41,281 nucleotides of DNA. Source: an uncultured Acetatifactor sp. (GTDB taxonomy: Bacteria > Bacillota > Clostridia > Lachnospirales > Lachnospiraceae). Below, in pieces: positions 6,497-14,947 of the stretch. The notes below the pieces were generated by a model. The model made no database searches. It worked only from the letters and a program-made list of their open reading frames with translations, and had not been told where the DNA came from. The DNA is taken from assembly GCA_910587755.1 (NCBI GenBank), contig CAJUNZ010000015.1:1-41281 (forward strand), given 5' to 3'. Numbering within the stretch: the stretch's first letter is position 1; each line of letters opens with the position of its first letter. Made by a program: the position numbers and the translations under genes.

Positions 6497-8050
6497 CTAT
6501 CGCCGGAACACATACCAGTAAGGTTCACTTCCGCCGAAGGAATAATCCCCGCTTTTCCACTGGACAAACAGATACGGCACCTGGCCTATTTCCTGAAGGA
6601 TATATTTGCTGGCGGTGGACTGGGGCGTGCAGATTACGTATCCCTTCATCCAGCGCCATACCTCGGAGGTATCGGTGCGGAAACTGCCGTCATTCCTATT
6701 CCGAAAGCTGTTTTCCATGCCCCCGTCCTCCAGAAACACCGCCGTTCTCCAGTACAGATCCTCGTAAGGCAGTACAATATCAGGATTCAGAGGGTCAAAT
6801 TCTTCTATATGCTGCACCAGGCTGCACACATTCCATTTTCCCAGAACAGAAGCATCCTCTGCCGGAAGGTCCGGAATCTCGTCCACGGACATAATCTCCT
6901 GTTTCCGGTATGCCTTGGAGTCCGTCTTTCGGAATACCCACAGCTCCGGCCTGCCGCCCCGATAGTAGTTGGGGCCCTTAAACTCCAGGAACAGGTAAGT
7001 CTCCCCGGCGATTTCTTCGATGGTGTACGCATTCTGGCTTTTCCGGTGAGGGTAGCCGCAGCTGGAGAACAGCAGCCCTTTTGTCCAGCCGAAGGACCAG
7101 TACCACTCGCCTCCGGGAAGAAAGTACAGCCCCTTTTCCATCTCTTTTATACATCCGGATTTCTGCTTCTCGGGATGGAACATTTCCCGGCAGGGCAGAA
7201 AGTCAATCATTTCCCAGTGACCGATGACAGCTTCATCATTTACAAAAGGCTTATCGAACTCCTCATTATGGCTCATGTCCAGCTCGCCCAGTTTCACCAC
7301 GGGAAGCTTTATCTCCACTGTGCCGTCCTCATACATGATTTTACAGGTGGGACCTACAATCTGATAATCGTGGTCCAGCACATATTTCTGAAGGGCGATG
7401 ACACCCTCCTCATACTCTCCGCAGGCACAGGCCAGGCTGGCGGTATCCTCCCCAAAGGATAGGGTTCTCTCAGAAAATCCGCAGGATTTTGGCAGTTTCC
7501 CCGTGATCTCCACCCCCAATCCGGTGTCAAAATTCCGGCTCACAAATTCTGGCTCATAGTCCATGAGCACTGTCCTGTGCCCCAAAATTCCCTGGGGGAT
7601 GGCGCCGCGCATTTCCTGCAGATGATCCTCTGCCTGGGATTTTTCGGCAAGGATCTTCCGGTCATAGGCCAGCCTGATTCCATCGCTCTTTCTTATGACA
7701 ATGTCAAACATAATTTTTCGCTCCTTTAAGTCATGGTTCAGGTTTTGGAGGATGGCTATGCGGCTCTGGGTCTGTCTCTGCAGTCTGCGCAGCTCCTCTT
7801 CCTTACCCTTGAGAAATGCGGACAGGTTTTCTTTGGGCAGGGAGAACAGTTCTTTGATCTCCCGCAGGCTGAACCCAAGCTCTTTCAGCGCGATAATGCG
7901 GTAGCAGTCGGACAGTTTTACAGCGCTGTAATAACGATATCCCGTCATCTCGTCAATGCGGTTCGGCGGAAGAAGCCCTTCGCTGTCATAGAACCGGAGG
8001 GTCTTTACGGGTATTCTGCACAGCTTTGAAAGCTCGCCGATTTTGTACAT
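6497..8050 (-). CDS. MerR-family regulator with effector-binding domain and two lipocalin-like repeats
   Basis: This 517-residue protein starts with a MerR winged helix (MYKIGELSKLCRIPVKTLRF, GYRYY, ALKELGFSLREIKELF), then a coiled coil (about 80-110). A GyrI/BmrR-like effector-binding region follows (about 115-270). The last ~240 residues contain two related ~110-residue repeats, each with a G-W/KW strand (VIGHWEMIDF, VLGKWNVCSL), a WTKG/WMKG turn (FGWTKGLLFS, WRWMKGYVI), and a YLFLEFK/YLFVQWK strand ending in WVFRK or WYVFRR. I recall similar repeats in M56 BlaR1-like sensors. The ATG at 8050 has AGGAG 7 bases upstream; the open frame extends further but without support. MerR proteins typically activate drug-efflux or stress genes on ligand binding; no such target is adjacent. 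It is divergent from the fab operon. Confidence 0.85.
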   Translation of the reverse strand: MYKIGELSKLCRIPVKTLRFYDSEGLLPPNRIDEMTGYRYYSAVKLSDCYRIIALKELGFSLREIKELFSLPKENLSAFLKGKEEELRRLQRQTQSRIAILQNLNHDLKERKIMFDIVIRKSDGIRLAYDRKILAEKSQAEDHLQEMRGAIPQGILGHRTVLMDYEPEFVSRNFDTGLGVEITGKLPKSCGFSERTLSFGEDTASLACACGEYEEGVIALQKYVLDHDYQIVGPTCKIMYEDGTVEIKLPVVKLGELDMSHNEEFDKPFVNDEAVIGHWEMIDFLPCREMFHPEKQKSGCIKEMEKGLYFLPGGEWYWSFGWTKGLLFSSCGYPHRKSQNAYTIEEIAGETYLFLEFKGPNYYRGGRPELWVFRKTDSKAYRKQEIMSVDEIPDLPAEDASVLGKWNVCSLVQHIEEFDPLNPDIVLPYEDLYWRTAVFLEDGGMENSFRNRNDGSFRTDTSEVWRWMKGYVICTPQSTASKYILQEIGQVPYLFVQWKSGDYSFGGSEPYWYVFRR

Positions 8051-8175
8051 AACATCACTCCTTGTATCCATAAAATGTTGAGATTCTGTATCGCAGGTAC
8101 CTTGCAGGAGTATCATAGCATTCCAGTTAAGGGGAGAGTCAAGGGAAAAATTCAGGAAAAAATTCATTGACCCTA

Positions 8176-8204
8176 TTGACAGATGACCTTGGTGGGAGTA
8201 TTAT
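8176..8204 (+). promoter_or_regulatory. strong promoter of the fatty-acid operon
   Basis: TTGACA (8176-8181), 17-base spacer, TATTAT (8199-8204). The predicted start, near 8211, lies immediately before the FabT-like boxes. The leader to acpP would be about 150 bases. Confidence 0.75.
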
Positions 8205-8215
8205 CCAGTTAAAAA

Positions 8216-8263
8216 TTTTGAATGTCAAAATATTTGAGATTAAAATTAATTGAAACTCAAAAT
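8216..8263. promoter_or_regulatory. triple FabT-like operator array
   Basis: Three dyads of the type TTGA-N3-TCAA follow the promoter. Box 1 is TTTTGA-ATG-TCAAAA (8216-8230, perfect). Box 2 is TTTGA-GAT-TAAAA (8233-8245, one half degenerate). Box 3 is ATTGA-AAC-TCAAAAT (8249-8263). Their centres at 8223, 8239 and 8255 are exactly 16 bp apart. Streptococcal FabT sites have the same TTTGA-N3-TCAAA core, and a FabT-like gene ends this operon, so autoregulation with acyl-ACP as co-repressor is expected. Confidence 0.7.
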
Positions 8264-8363
8264 AACGCTGCGGGCAGGGTGCCGTTCCGGAGCGGAAGAA
8301 ATGACAGAAAGCGGCAGAAAATAACAAAAAATATTAAAAAATATCAAAAAAGGAGAAGAGATT

Positions 8364-8594
8364 ATGTTTGAGAAGGTAAAGGAGATCATTGAAGAAAAGC
8401 TGAATGCGGACGGGATGGGCATTACCGAGGCCACAAGTTTCAAGGATGACCTGGAGGCGGATTCCCTTGACCTGTTTGAGATGGTGATGGCCCTGGAGGA
8501 TGAATTTGCCGTGGAGATTCCCTCTGAGGATCTGGAGAAGATGGCCACCGTGGGGGACGTGATAGAGTATCTGAGGGAGAAAGGTGTGGAGTGA
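8364..8594 (+). CDS. acpP: acyl carrier protein
   Basis: This 76-residue acidic four-helix protein carries growing acyl chains on a phosphopantetheine attached to Ser34 in the motif EADSLDLFEM. Helix 1 is MFEKVKEIIEEKL; the recognition helix after Ser34 reads LDLFEMVMALEDEF. The length is normal for bacterial ACP. AAAGGAGAAG lies a few bases before the ATG. It is the first gene of the fab operon, right behind the promoter and FabT-like boxes, and 25 bases before fabK. It supplies the substrate carrier for every following enzyme, and acyl-ACP is the likely co-repressor signal for the FabT at the operon's end. Confidence 0.97.
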   Translation: MFEKVKEIIEEKLNADGMGITEATSFKDDLEADSLDLFEMVMALEDEFAVEIPSEDLEKMATVGDVIEYLREKGVE

Positions 8595-8619
8595 GTATCC
8601 GCACCGGATGGGAGAGCAT

Positions 8620-9549
8620 ATGACGACTAGGGTGACAGAAATGCTGGGGATCCAGTACCCTGTGATTCAGGGAGGAATGGCCTGGGTGGCGGAGTACCAC
8701 CTGGTGTCGGCAGTGTCCCAGGCCGGGGGACTGGGCATTATCGGGGCCGGCGGTGCCTCCGCTGAATTTGTCCGGGGGCAGATACGGAAGGTGAAAGAGA
8801 GGACGGAGAAGCCCTTTGGGGTGAATCTGATGCTGATGAACCCGGAGGCAGATGCAATCGCGCAGGTGATTGTGGAGGAAGGGGTGAAGGTGGTGACTAC
8901 CGGCGCCGGCAATCCGGGACGCTATCTGCCCATGTGGAGAGAAGCGGGTGTAACGGTGATCCCGGTGGTGGCCAGCGTGGCCATGGCCAGGATGATGGAG
9001 CGGGCCGGGGCACAGGGAGTGGTGGCAGAGGGGACAGAGTCCGGCGGACATATCGGCGCTGCATCCACCATGACCCTGGTGCCCCAGGTGGCAGATGCCG
9101 TCAGCATTCCTGTTATCGCCGCCGGAGGAATAGCGGACGGCAGAGGACTGGCGGCGGCCCTGATGCTGGGGGCGGAGGCGGTGCAGATGGGCACACGCTT
9201 TATCGTGGCCAGGGAGTCCGTTGTACATGAAAATTATAAAAAGAAAGTCATCGGTGCCAGAGATATTGACTCTGAAGTCACGGGCATGAGCCACGGCCAT
9301 CCCGTGAGACAGCTGCGCAATAAGATGACCAGGGAGTATGTGAAGCTGGAGAAGGAGGGAGCGCCCTTTGAGGAACTGGAGCAGCTGACCCTGGGAGCTC
9401 TGCGGAAAGCCGTGGTGGAGGGGGATGTGGTGAACGGAACCCTTATGGCGGGACAGTGCGCGGGGCTTGTGCAGAAGGAGCAGACCTGTGAAGAGATGAT
9501 CCGGGAGATTATGGAGCAGGCGGAAAAGCTGCTGTCCCCCCGTTCTTAA
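8620..9549 (+). CDS. fabK: enoyl-[acyl-carrier-protein] reductase II (FMN)
   Basis: FabK, 309 residues, is a TIM-barrel flavoprotein that reduces trans-2-enoyl-ACP in the last step of each elongation round, replacing FabI. Seen: N-terminal MLGIQYPVIQGGMAWVA, the GGLGIIGAGG loop, the EGTESGGHIG motif with the catalytic-type His, the VIAAGGIADGRG phosphate-binding segment, and MGTRFIVARES. These are typical of FabK within the nitronate-monooxygenase-like fold. The start at 8620 follows GGGAG and gives the standard N-terminus; upstream ATGs at 8584 and 8608 lack good ribosome sites. It lies between acpP and fabD, the standard clostridial order. Confidence 0.95.
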   Translation: MTTRVTEMLGIQYPVIQGGMAWVAEYHLVSAVSQAGGLGIIGAGGASAEFVRGQIRKVKERTEKPFGVNLMLMNPEADAIAQVIVEEGVKVVTTGAGNPGRYLPMWREAGVTVIPVVASVAMARMMERAGAQGVVAEGTESGGHIGAASTMTLVPQVADAVSIPVIAAGGIADGRGLAAALMLGAEAVQMGTRFIVARESVVHENYKKKVIGARDIDSEVTGMSHGHPVRQLRNKMTREYVKLEKEGAPFEELEQLTLGALRKAVVEGDVVNGTLMAGQCAGLVQKEQTCEEMIREIMEQAEKLLSPRS

Positions 9550-9624
9550 AGGGGTAAAATGCAGTGAGATGTGCCCGGGGATGCTTTATCGTTCCAGGGC
9601 AGCAGGATGGGGGAGTTTGGAAAA

Positions 9625-10548
9625 ATGAGCAGGACAGCATTTATCTTTCCGGGACAGGGGTCCCAGTACTGTGGAATGGGACGGGATTTCTATGAAAAAT
9701 ATGAGACCGCCAGGGAGGTGTACGCTCTGGCGGGAAAGGCTTCCGGCCTGGATGTGGCGGCTCTTTGTTTTGAGGAGGATGAACGTCTTCACATTACAGA
9801 GTACACCCAGATCGCTATGCTGGCCACAGAGGTGGCGGTGCTGAAGGTGATGGAGCAGGAGGGGTTCCGGGCGGACTGCTGCGCCGGACTCAGCCTGGGA
9901 GAGTATGGAGCCCTGGCGGCGGCCCGGGTGATGGAACTGGAGGATTTGTTCCGCCTGATCCGCAGACGGGGCATTTACATGCAGGAGGCTTATCCTGTGG
10001 GGGGCGCCATGACGGCGGTGATGGGGCTTTCGGCGGATACCATCCGTGAGATCTGCTGTGAAACTCCGGGCACGGTGTCCATTGCCAACGATAACTGTCC
10101 CGGCCAGATTGTGATATCGGGGGAGGAAAAGGCTGTCCAGGCTGCCGCACAGAAGCTGCAGGAAGCGGGGGCAAAGCGCTGTATTCCCCTGAAAGTCAGC
10201 GGCCCCTTCCACTCCCCTCTGCTGGCAGGCGCAGGGGAGAAACTGGCGGCGGAGCTGGAGGGCGTGGCGGTGCAGGATCCTGTGATCCCCTATCTGTGCA
10301 ATGTGGAGGCGCTTCCTGTGACGGACTGCACCCGGGTGAAGGAACTGCTGGCCAGGCAGGTATCCGGCACAGTCCGGTGGCGGGAGACCATGGAGCGCAT
10401 GCTGGCGGAGGGCGTGGATACCTTTGTGGAGATTGGGCCGGGCAAAACCCTGGCCGGATTCCTCCGCAGGATAGACAGGGATGCCAGAGTGTTCAATGTG
10501 GAGAAGACGGAAGACCTGGAGAAGCTGAAAACGCTCTGTACAGGGTAA
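9625..10548 (+). CDS. fabD: malonyl-CoA:ACP transacylase
   Basis: FabD, 307 residues, transfers malonyl from CoA to ACP. Seen: FIFPGQGSQYCGMGRDF near the N-terminus, the nucleophile Ser90 in AGLSLGEYGAL (GxSxG), the partner His196 in GPFHSPLL, and a C-terminal VEIGPGKTLAGF block. The ATG at 9625 has GGGGGAG 9 bases upstream and gives the usual MSRTAFIFPGQG start; ATG 9607 is less likely. The substrate malonyl-CoA would come from acetyl-CoA carboxylase, only part of which (accDA) is encoded in this operon. Confidence 0.96.
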   Translation: MSRTAFIFPGQGSQYCGMGRDFYEKYETAREVYALAGKASGLDVAALCFEEDERLHITEYTQIAMLATEVAVLKVMEQEGFRADCCAGLSLGEYGALAAARVMELEDLFRLIRRRGIYMQEAYPVGGAMTAVMGLSADTIREICCETPGTVSIANDNCPGQIVISGEEKAVQAAAQKLQEAGAKRCIPLKVSGPFHSPLLAGAGEKLAAELEGVAVQDPVIPYLCNVEALPVTDCTRVKELLARQVSGTVRWRETMERMLAEGVDTFVEIGPGKTLAGFLRRIDRDARVFNVEKTEDLEKLKTLCTG

Positions 10549-10583
10549 AGCCCTGGAAATGGGGCCGTGGCAAGGAGGAGTGG

Positions 10584-11360
10584 ATGGAAGAAGGAAGCAA
10601 TACCGTTGGAACCTGCGGGGAACTGGCGGGCAAAGTGGCACTTGTGACCGGAGCGGGCCGGGGTATCGGCCGGGGCATTGCAGGGAAACTGGCATCCCTG
10701 GGTGCATTGGTGCTGATAAATTACAGAGGATCGGAACTTCGGGCCCGGGAGGCGGCGGAGGAGATCCGGGCTGCAGGAGGCAGAGCGGAGTGCCTGGGCT
10801 GCGATGTGTCGGACTACGCCGCCTGCGGGGCCATGGTGGAGACAGTCATAAAAGAGTACGGCCATGTGGATATTCTGGTGAACAATGCGGGAATTACCAG
10901 GGATAATCTGCTTATGCGCATGTCGGAGCAGGAGTACGACGAGGTTTTGGACACCAATTTAAAGGGAGCATTCAACACCATCCGGCATTTGTCCAGATAT
11001 TTTTTAAAGCAGCGCAGCGGCAAGATTATCAATATTTCCTCTGTCTCCGGCGTCATGGGCAACCCGGGCCAGGCCAATTACAGCGCCTCCAAGGCAGGAC
11101 TCATCGGACTCACCAAGAGCGTGGCCAGGGAGCTGGCTTCCCGGGGGGTGTGCGTCAATGCGGTGGCTCCGGGTTTTATTGACACGGAGATGACACAGAC
11201 CCTGTCGGAGAAGGCGAAAAGCAGCGGTCTGGCCGCGGTGCCCATGGGCAGAATGGGCACCGTGGAGGATGTGGCAGAGGTGGTGGCGTTTCTTGCAGGG
11301 AACAAATCGGATTATATCACAGGCCAGGTGATCTGTGTGGACGGAGGTATGGCGATATGA
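10584..11360 (+). CDS. fabG: 3-oxoacyl-[acyl-carrier-protein] reductase
   Basis: FabG, 258 residues, is a short-chain dehydrogenase that reduces beta-ketoacyl-ACP with NADPH. Seen: cofactor loop TGAGRGIGRG (22-31), NNAG (100-103), catalytic Ser153, Tyr166 and Lys170 (ISSVSG and YSASK), and the C-terminal TGQVICVDGGM. It has about 12 extra residues at the N-terminus compared with typical FabG. AGGAGG at 10573-10578 lies 5 bases before the ATG. It overlaps fabF by 4 bases (ATGA), which indicates translational coupling. Confidence 0.96.
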   Translation: MEEGSNTVGTCGELAGKVALVTGAGRGIGRGIAGKLASLGALVLINYRGSELRAREAAEEIRAAGGRAECLGCDVSDYAACGAMVETVIKEYGHVDILVNNAGITRDNLLMRMSEQEYDEVLDTNLKGAFNTIRHLSRYFLKQRSGKIINISSVSGVMGNPGQANYSASKAGLIGLTKSVARELASRGVCVNAVAPGFIDTEMTQTLSEKAKSSGLAAVPMGRMGTVEDVAEVVAFLAGNKSDYITGQVICVDGGMAI

Positions 11361-12592
11361 GCAGACGAGTGGCAGTGACCGGTATGGGGGCGGTGACACC
11401 CATAGGGACGGGCGTGGAGGCATTCTGGGAGAGTATCAGACAGGAGAGAATCGGGTTTGCCCCCATTACCCGGTTTGACGCCTCCGGCTATAAATGCGGG
11501 CTGGCGGCGGAAGTGAAGGACTTCCGGCCGGAGGATCACATGGACAAAAAGTCCGTCAGGCGCATGGAGCTGTTCTGCCAGTTTGCGGTGGCGGCAGCCG
11601 GGGAGGCCATGGGGGACGCGGGGCTGAACATGGAAAGGGAGGATCCTTTCAGGGTGGGCTGCAGCATTGGAAGCGGCATCGGCAGTCTGCAGGCCATAGA
11701 GAGAGAGTACGGCAAACTGCTGGAAAAAGGGCCTTCACGGGTAGGGCCTCTGTTTGTGCCCATGATGATCTCCAATATGGCGGCGGGAAATGTGAGCATT
11801 GCCCTGGGGCTGAAGGGAAAGAGCCTGAATGTGGTGACAGCCTGCGCCACGGGAACCAATTCCATCGGTGAGGCCTTCCGGGCCATTCAGTGCGGGGACG
11901 CGGAGGTGATGCTGGCAGGGGGCACGGAGGCCGCAGTTACCCCCATTGGCATCGCAGGTTTTTCCGCCCTGAAGGCATTGTCCGAGAGCAGGGATCCTGC
12001 CAGGTGTTCCATTCCTTTTGACAAGGACAGAAGCGGCTTTGTCATGGGGGAGGGCGCCGGGGTGGTGGTTCTGGAGGAGCTGGAACATGCCAGAGCCCGG
12101 GGGGCGCATATTTATGCGGAAGTGCTGGGATACGGCTGTACCTCGGATGCATTTCATATCACTTCCCCTGCGGAGGACGGCAGCGGGGCCGCCAGGGCCA
12201 TGGAGTATGCTATGGCAGAGGCAGGTGTGGCGCCTGGGGAAGTGACTTATATCAATGCCCACGGCACATCCACCCATCTCAACGACCTGTTTGAGACCCG
12301 GGCTATCAAGATGGCTTTCGGAGACCAGGCAGGGAAGCTGCGGATCAACTCCACCAAGTCCATGATCGGCCATCTGCTGGGAGCCGCAGGGGCAGTGGAG
12401 TTTATAACCTGTGTAAAGGAACTGCAGGAGGGATTTATCCACAGGACCGTGGGCCTGCAGGAGGCCGGGGAGGAGCTGGATCTGGACTACTGCAGGGAGA
12501 GCAGGGAGGAGGCCATTCCCTACGCCCTCAGCAATTCCCTGGGCTTTGGAGGGCACAACGCCAGCATCCTTCTGGGACAGCCGGGGAACTGA
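11357..12592 (+). CDS. fabF: beta-ketoacyl-ACP synthase II
   Basis: FabF, 411 residues, condenses malonyl-ACP with acyl-ACP. Seen: MSRRVAVTGMGAVTPIG, the nucleophile Cys163 in TACATGTNS, His302 in NAHGTSTHLND, Lys334 and His339 in NSTKSMIGHLLGAAG, and the Gly-rich end SLGFGGHNAS. The length is normal for KAS II. Its start overlaps the fabG stop (ATGA). No separate FabB is present in the operon, so FabF probably does all elongation after FabH. Confidence 0.97.
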   Translation: MSRRVAVTGMGAVTPIGTGVEAFWESIRQERIGFAPITRFDASGYKCGLAAEVKDFRPEDHMDKKSVRRMELFCQFAVAAAGEAMGDAGLNMEREDPFRVGCSIGSGIGSLQAIEREYGKLLEKGPSRVGPLFVPMMISNMAAGNVSIALGLKGKSLNVVTACATGTNSIGEAFRAIQCGDAEVMLAGGTEAAVTPIGIAGFSALKALSESRDPARCSIPFDKDRSGFVMGEGAGVVVLEELEHARARGAHIYAEVLGYGCTSDAFHITSPAEDGSGAARAMEYAMAEAGVAPGEVTYINAHGTSTHLNDLFETRAIKMAFGDQAGKLRINSTKSMIGHLLGAAGAVEFITCVKELQEGFIHRTVGLQEAGEELDLDYCRESREEAIPYALSNSLGFGGHNASILLGQPGN

Positions 12593-12666
12593 GCAGTTTC
12601 CCCGGAAACGTGCAGGAGGCGGCACACTCACATACAAGCGGCAATGGGCTTGAGATAGGAGAGAAT

Positions 12667-13095
12667 ATGTCATTGTATACAGCGCAGGAGATTATGAATA
12701 TATTGCCCCACCGGTATCCTTTTCTGCTGGTGGACACCATAGAGGAACTGGAACCGGGGCTGCGGGCTGTGGGCAGAAAATGTGTCAGTGTGAACGAGCC
12801 TTTTTTCCAGGGACATTTTCCGGGGAACCCTGTCATGCCCGGGGTGCTGATCCTGGAGGCCCTGGCACAGGTTGGGGCTGTGGCCATGCTGTCCAAGCCG
12901 GAATTCCAGGGGCGGACTGCCTATTTTGCAGGGATTGACAAGGCAAGGTTCCGCCGGAAAGTGTTCCCCGGGGATGTGCTTGTTCTGGAGACGGAGATTC
13001 TCAAGGTGAAGGGGCCTGTGGGTGTGGGCCGGGCCCAGGCGAAAGTGGACGGCGTGGTGGCGGCCCGGGCGGAGCTGACTTTTTCCATAGGATAA
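12667..13095 (+). CDS. fabZ: 3-hydroxyacyl-[acyl-carrier-protein] dehydratase
   Basis: FabZ, 142 residues, is a hot-dog-fold dehydratase making trans-2-enoyl-ACP. Seen: LPHRYPFLLVD, then the catalytic pair His50 and Glu64 in QGHFPGNPVMPG and LILEALAQVG. The start ATG at 12667 follows AGGAGAG and gives the standard N-terminus. In most clostridial fab operons accB lies before and accC after fabZ; here fabF directly precedes it (74-bp gap) and accDA follows (79-bp gap). The stop codon is inside a perfect hairpin. Confidence 0.96.
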   Translation: MSLYTAQEIMNILPHRYPFLLVDTIEELEPGLRAVGRKCVSVNEPFFQGHFPGNPVMPGVLILEALAQVGAVAMLSKPEFQGRTAYFAGIDKARFRRKVFPGDVLVLETEILKVKGPVGVGRAQAKVDGVVAARAELTFSIG

Positions 13096-13114
13096 GGATG
13101 CAAAATCCTTATCC
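13090..13114 (+). other. perfect 10-bp hairpin over the fabZ stop codon
   Basis: GGATAAGGAT (13090-13099) and ATCCTTATCC (13105-13114) pair perfectly around a 5-base loop; the fabZ TAA lies in the left arm. No T tract follows, so it looks like an mRNA processing or stability element rather than a terminator. It marks the junction where accC is normally found. Confidence 0.5.
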
Positions 13115-13174
13115 CTGGATGGCGTCCCGGATTCTTTTGAGACAGCCTCCAGGATTTAGGGCGAGGTATGTGAG

Positions 13175-14947
13175 ATGAAAAATAATCTGCTGAAACAGAA
13201 GAGAGCGAATTTTTTTGCCAGGAAATTTGGCAGGCAGAATCCAAACCAGACGGTCTCCAGGGGCCAGGAGGAAGAAGGCGGGGAAGCCATTTCCCCACAG
13301 GATTCGGAGGATTATACCATCCGCTGTCCCAAGTGCGGAAAGCAGGTGAACCGGCAGAGGGTGGTGAAGCGGAAATATATCTGCTATGAGTGCGGGGGAT
13401 ATTTCCGGGTAAAGGTGTCCAACCGCATCCGCATGGTGGCGGATCCCCACACTTTTGAACCCTGGTTTACGGATCTGCCGGTACATAATCCCCTGAATTA
13501 CGAGGGCTATGAGGAGAAACTGGCCCAGGCCAGGGAGAAGACTGGCCTGGACGAGGCAGTGACAGTGGGCCGCTGCAGGGTGTTCGGGGAGGAGATTGTA
13601 CTGGGGATCTGCGACTCCAGATTCCTGATGTCCAGCATGGGCCGGACGGTGGGGGAGAAGATCACCGCAGCCCTGGAACGGGCTCTGGAGCTGAGGCTGC
13701 CGGTGTTCCTTTTCTGCTGTTCCGGCGGGGCCAGAATGCAGGAGGGCATTGTATCCCTGATGCAGATGGCCAAGACCTCGGGGGCGGTACAGAAACTGGG
13801 GGAGGCGGGACTTTTGTACTGTACGGTGCTGACGGATCCCACCACAGGGGGAGTGACTGCCAGTTTCGCCATGCTTGGGGATGTGATTATGGCGGAGCCC
13901 GGGGCCCTGGTGGGATTTGCAGGTCCCAGGGTTATCAGGCAGACCATAGGCCAGGAGCTGCCGGAGGGATTCCAGACCGCAGAGTTTCTGGTGGAACACG
14001 GCATTATTGACGGCATTGTGGCGCGGGAAAACCTGAAAAAGACCATGTACTTTCTGGTGAAGGCGCACCAGTGCAGGGAAAAGCAGTATGCGGAATTCAC
14101 CCCTGGAAAAGATGTCCGGTTTGTGCTGAGTGAGATTCTGAAAGAGCAGTCCTTTAAGGTGCGTCCCCTGGATGCCTGGGAGAAGGTAAAGGCGACCCGG
14201 CGGGTGGAGAGGCCCCAGGCATGCGACTATATGAATTATATCTTTGATTTCTTTGTGGAGTCCCATGGAGACAGAGCTTTTCGGGATGATCCTGCCATCA
14301 TTGGGGGCCTGGCTTTTCTGGACGGGCAGCCGGTGACGGTGATTGCAGAGCACAAGGGCAGGGATGTAAAGGAATGCCAGCAGAGGAATTTCGGCATGCC
14401 CATGCCGGAGGGATACCGCAAGGCTCTGCGGCTGATGAAGCAGGCGGAAAAGTTTCACAGGCCCATTATCAGCTTTGTGAATACCGCCGGGGCATTCTGC
14501 GGCATTGAGGCGGAGGAACGGGGCCAGGGGGAGGCTATCGCCAGAAATCTGATGGAGATGGCGGCGCTGAAGGTGCCGGTGCTGTGTATCTTTATCGGGG
14601 AGGGCGGCAGCGGCGGCGCCCTGGCTACGGCTGTGGGGAATGAGGTCTGGATGCTGGAAAACGCCACGTATTCCATTCTCTCCCCTGAGGGGTTTGCCTC
14701 CATTCTGTGGAAGGACGCCTCCAGGGCCAGGGAGGCCAGCCAGATCATGCAGCTGACGGCCCAGGATCTGAAACGTCTGGGGATCATTGAGAAGATTATC
14801 CCTGAGTTCGGCGGTGCGGACAGCACTACGGCCGCCGCCATTGGAGGCTGTCTGAAGGAGCAGATTGTGGACTTTTTAAAGCGGTGCCAGGGCATGAGCG
14901 GCCAGGAACTTGCGGCCGCCCGGTACGAGCGTTTCCGCAGGTTCTAA
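13175..14947 (+). CDS. accDA: acetyl-CoA carboxylase carboxyltransferase, fused beta and alpha subunits
   Basis: This 590-residue fusion carries both halves of the carboxyltransferase that moves CO2 from biotin to acetyl-CoA. The AccD half (about 1-320) has a zinc ribbon with Cys51, 54, 70 and 73 (CPKC, CYEC), then CCSGGARMQEG, DPTTGGVTASFAMLGD and GFAGPRVI. The AccA half (about 335-590) has HKGRD, EERGQGEAIARNL, GEGGSGGALA and ENATYSILSPEG. The usual alpha-subunit DTPGAYPG reads NTAGAFCG here. E. coli has two separate genes. The biotin carrier (accB) and biotin carboxylase (accC) are not in this operon and must be elsewhere. The start has a GAGGTATGTGAG-type weak ribosome site. Confidence 0.95.
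   Translation: MKNNLLKQKRANFFARKFGRQNPNQTVSRGQEEEGGEAISPQDSEDYTIRCPKCGKQVNRQRVVKRKYICYECGGYFRVKVSNRIRMVADPHTFEPWFTDLPVHNPLNYEGYEEKLAQAREKTGLDEAVTVGRCRVFGEEIVLGICDSRFLMSSMGRTVGEKITAALERALELRLPVFLFCCSGGARMQEGIVSLMQMAKTSGAVQKLGEAGLLYCTVLTDPTTGGVTASFAMLGDVIMAEPGALVGFAGPRVIRQTIGQELPEGFQTAEFLVEHGIIDGIVARENLKKTMYFLVKAHQCREKQYAEFTPGKDVRFVLSEILKEQSFKVRPLDAWEKVKATRRVERPQACDYMNYIFDFFVESHGDRAFRDDPAIIGGLAFLDGQPVTVIAEHKGRDVKECQQRNFGMPMPEGYRKALRLMKQAEKFHRPIISFVNTAGAFCGIEAEERGQGEAIARNLMEMAALKVPVLCIFIGEGGSGGALATAVGNEVWMLENATYSILSPEGFASILWKDASRAREASQIMQLTAQDLKRLGIIEKIIPEFGGADSTTAAAIGGCLKEQIVDFLKRCQGMSGQELAAARYERFRRF

Noticed and set aside
8051..8363. FapR operator before acpP
   Set aside because: The dyads fit the FabT core TTGA-N3-TCAA, a FabT-like gene closes the operon, and no FapR or plsX gene is present.
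13109..14458. 449-codon open frame on the minus strand opposite accDA
   Set aside because: It mirrors the codon bias of a clearly conserved gene, has no domain, and its start lacks a ribosome site.
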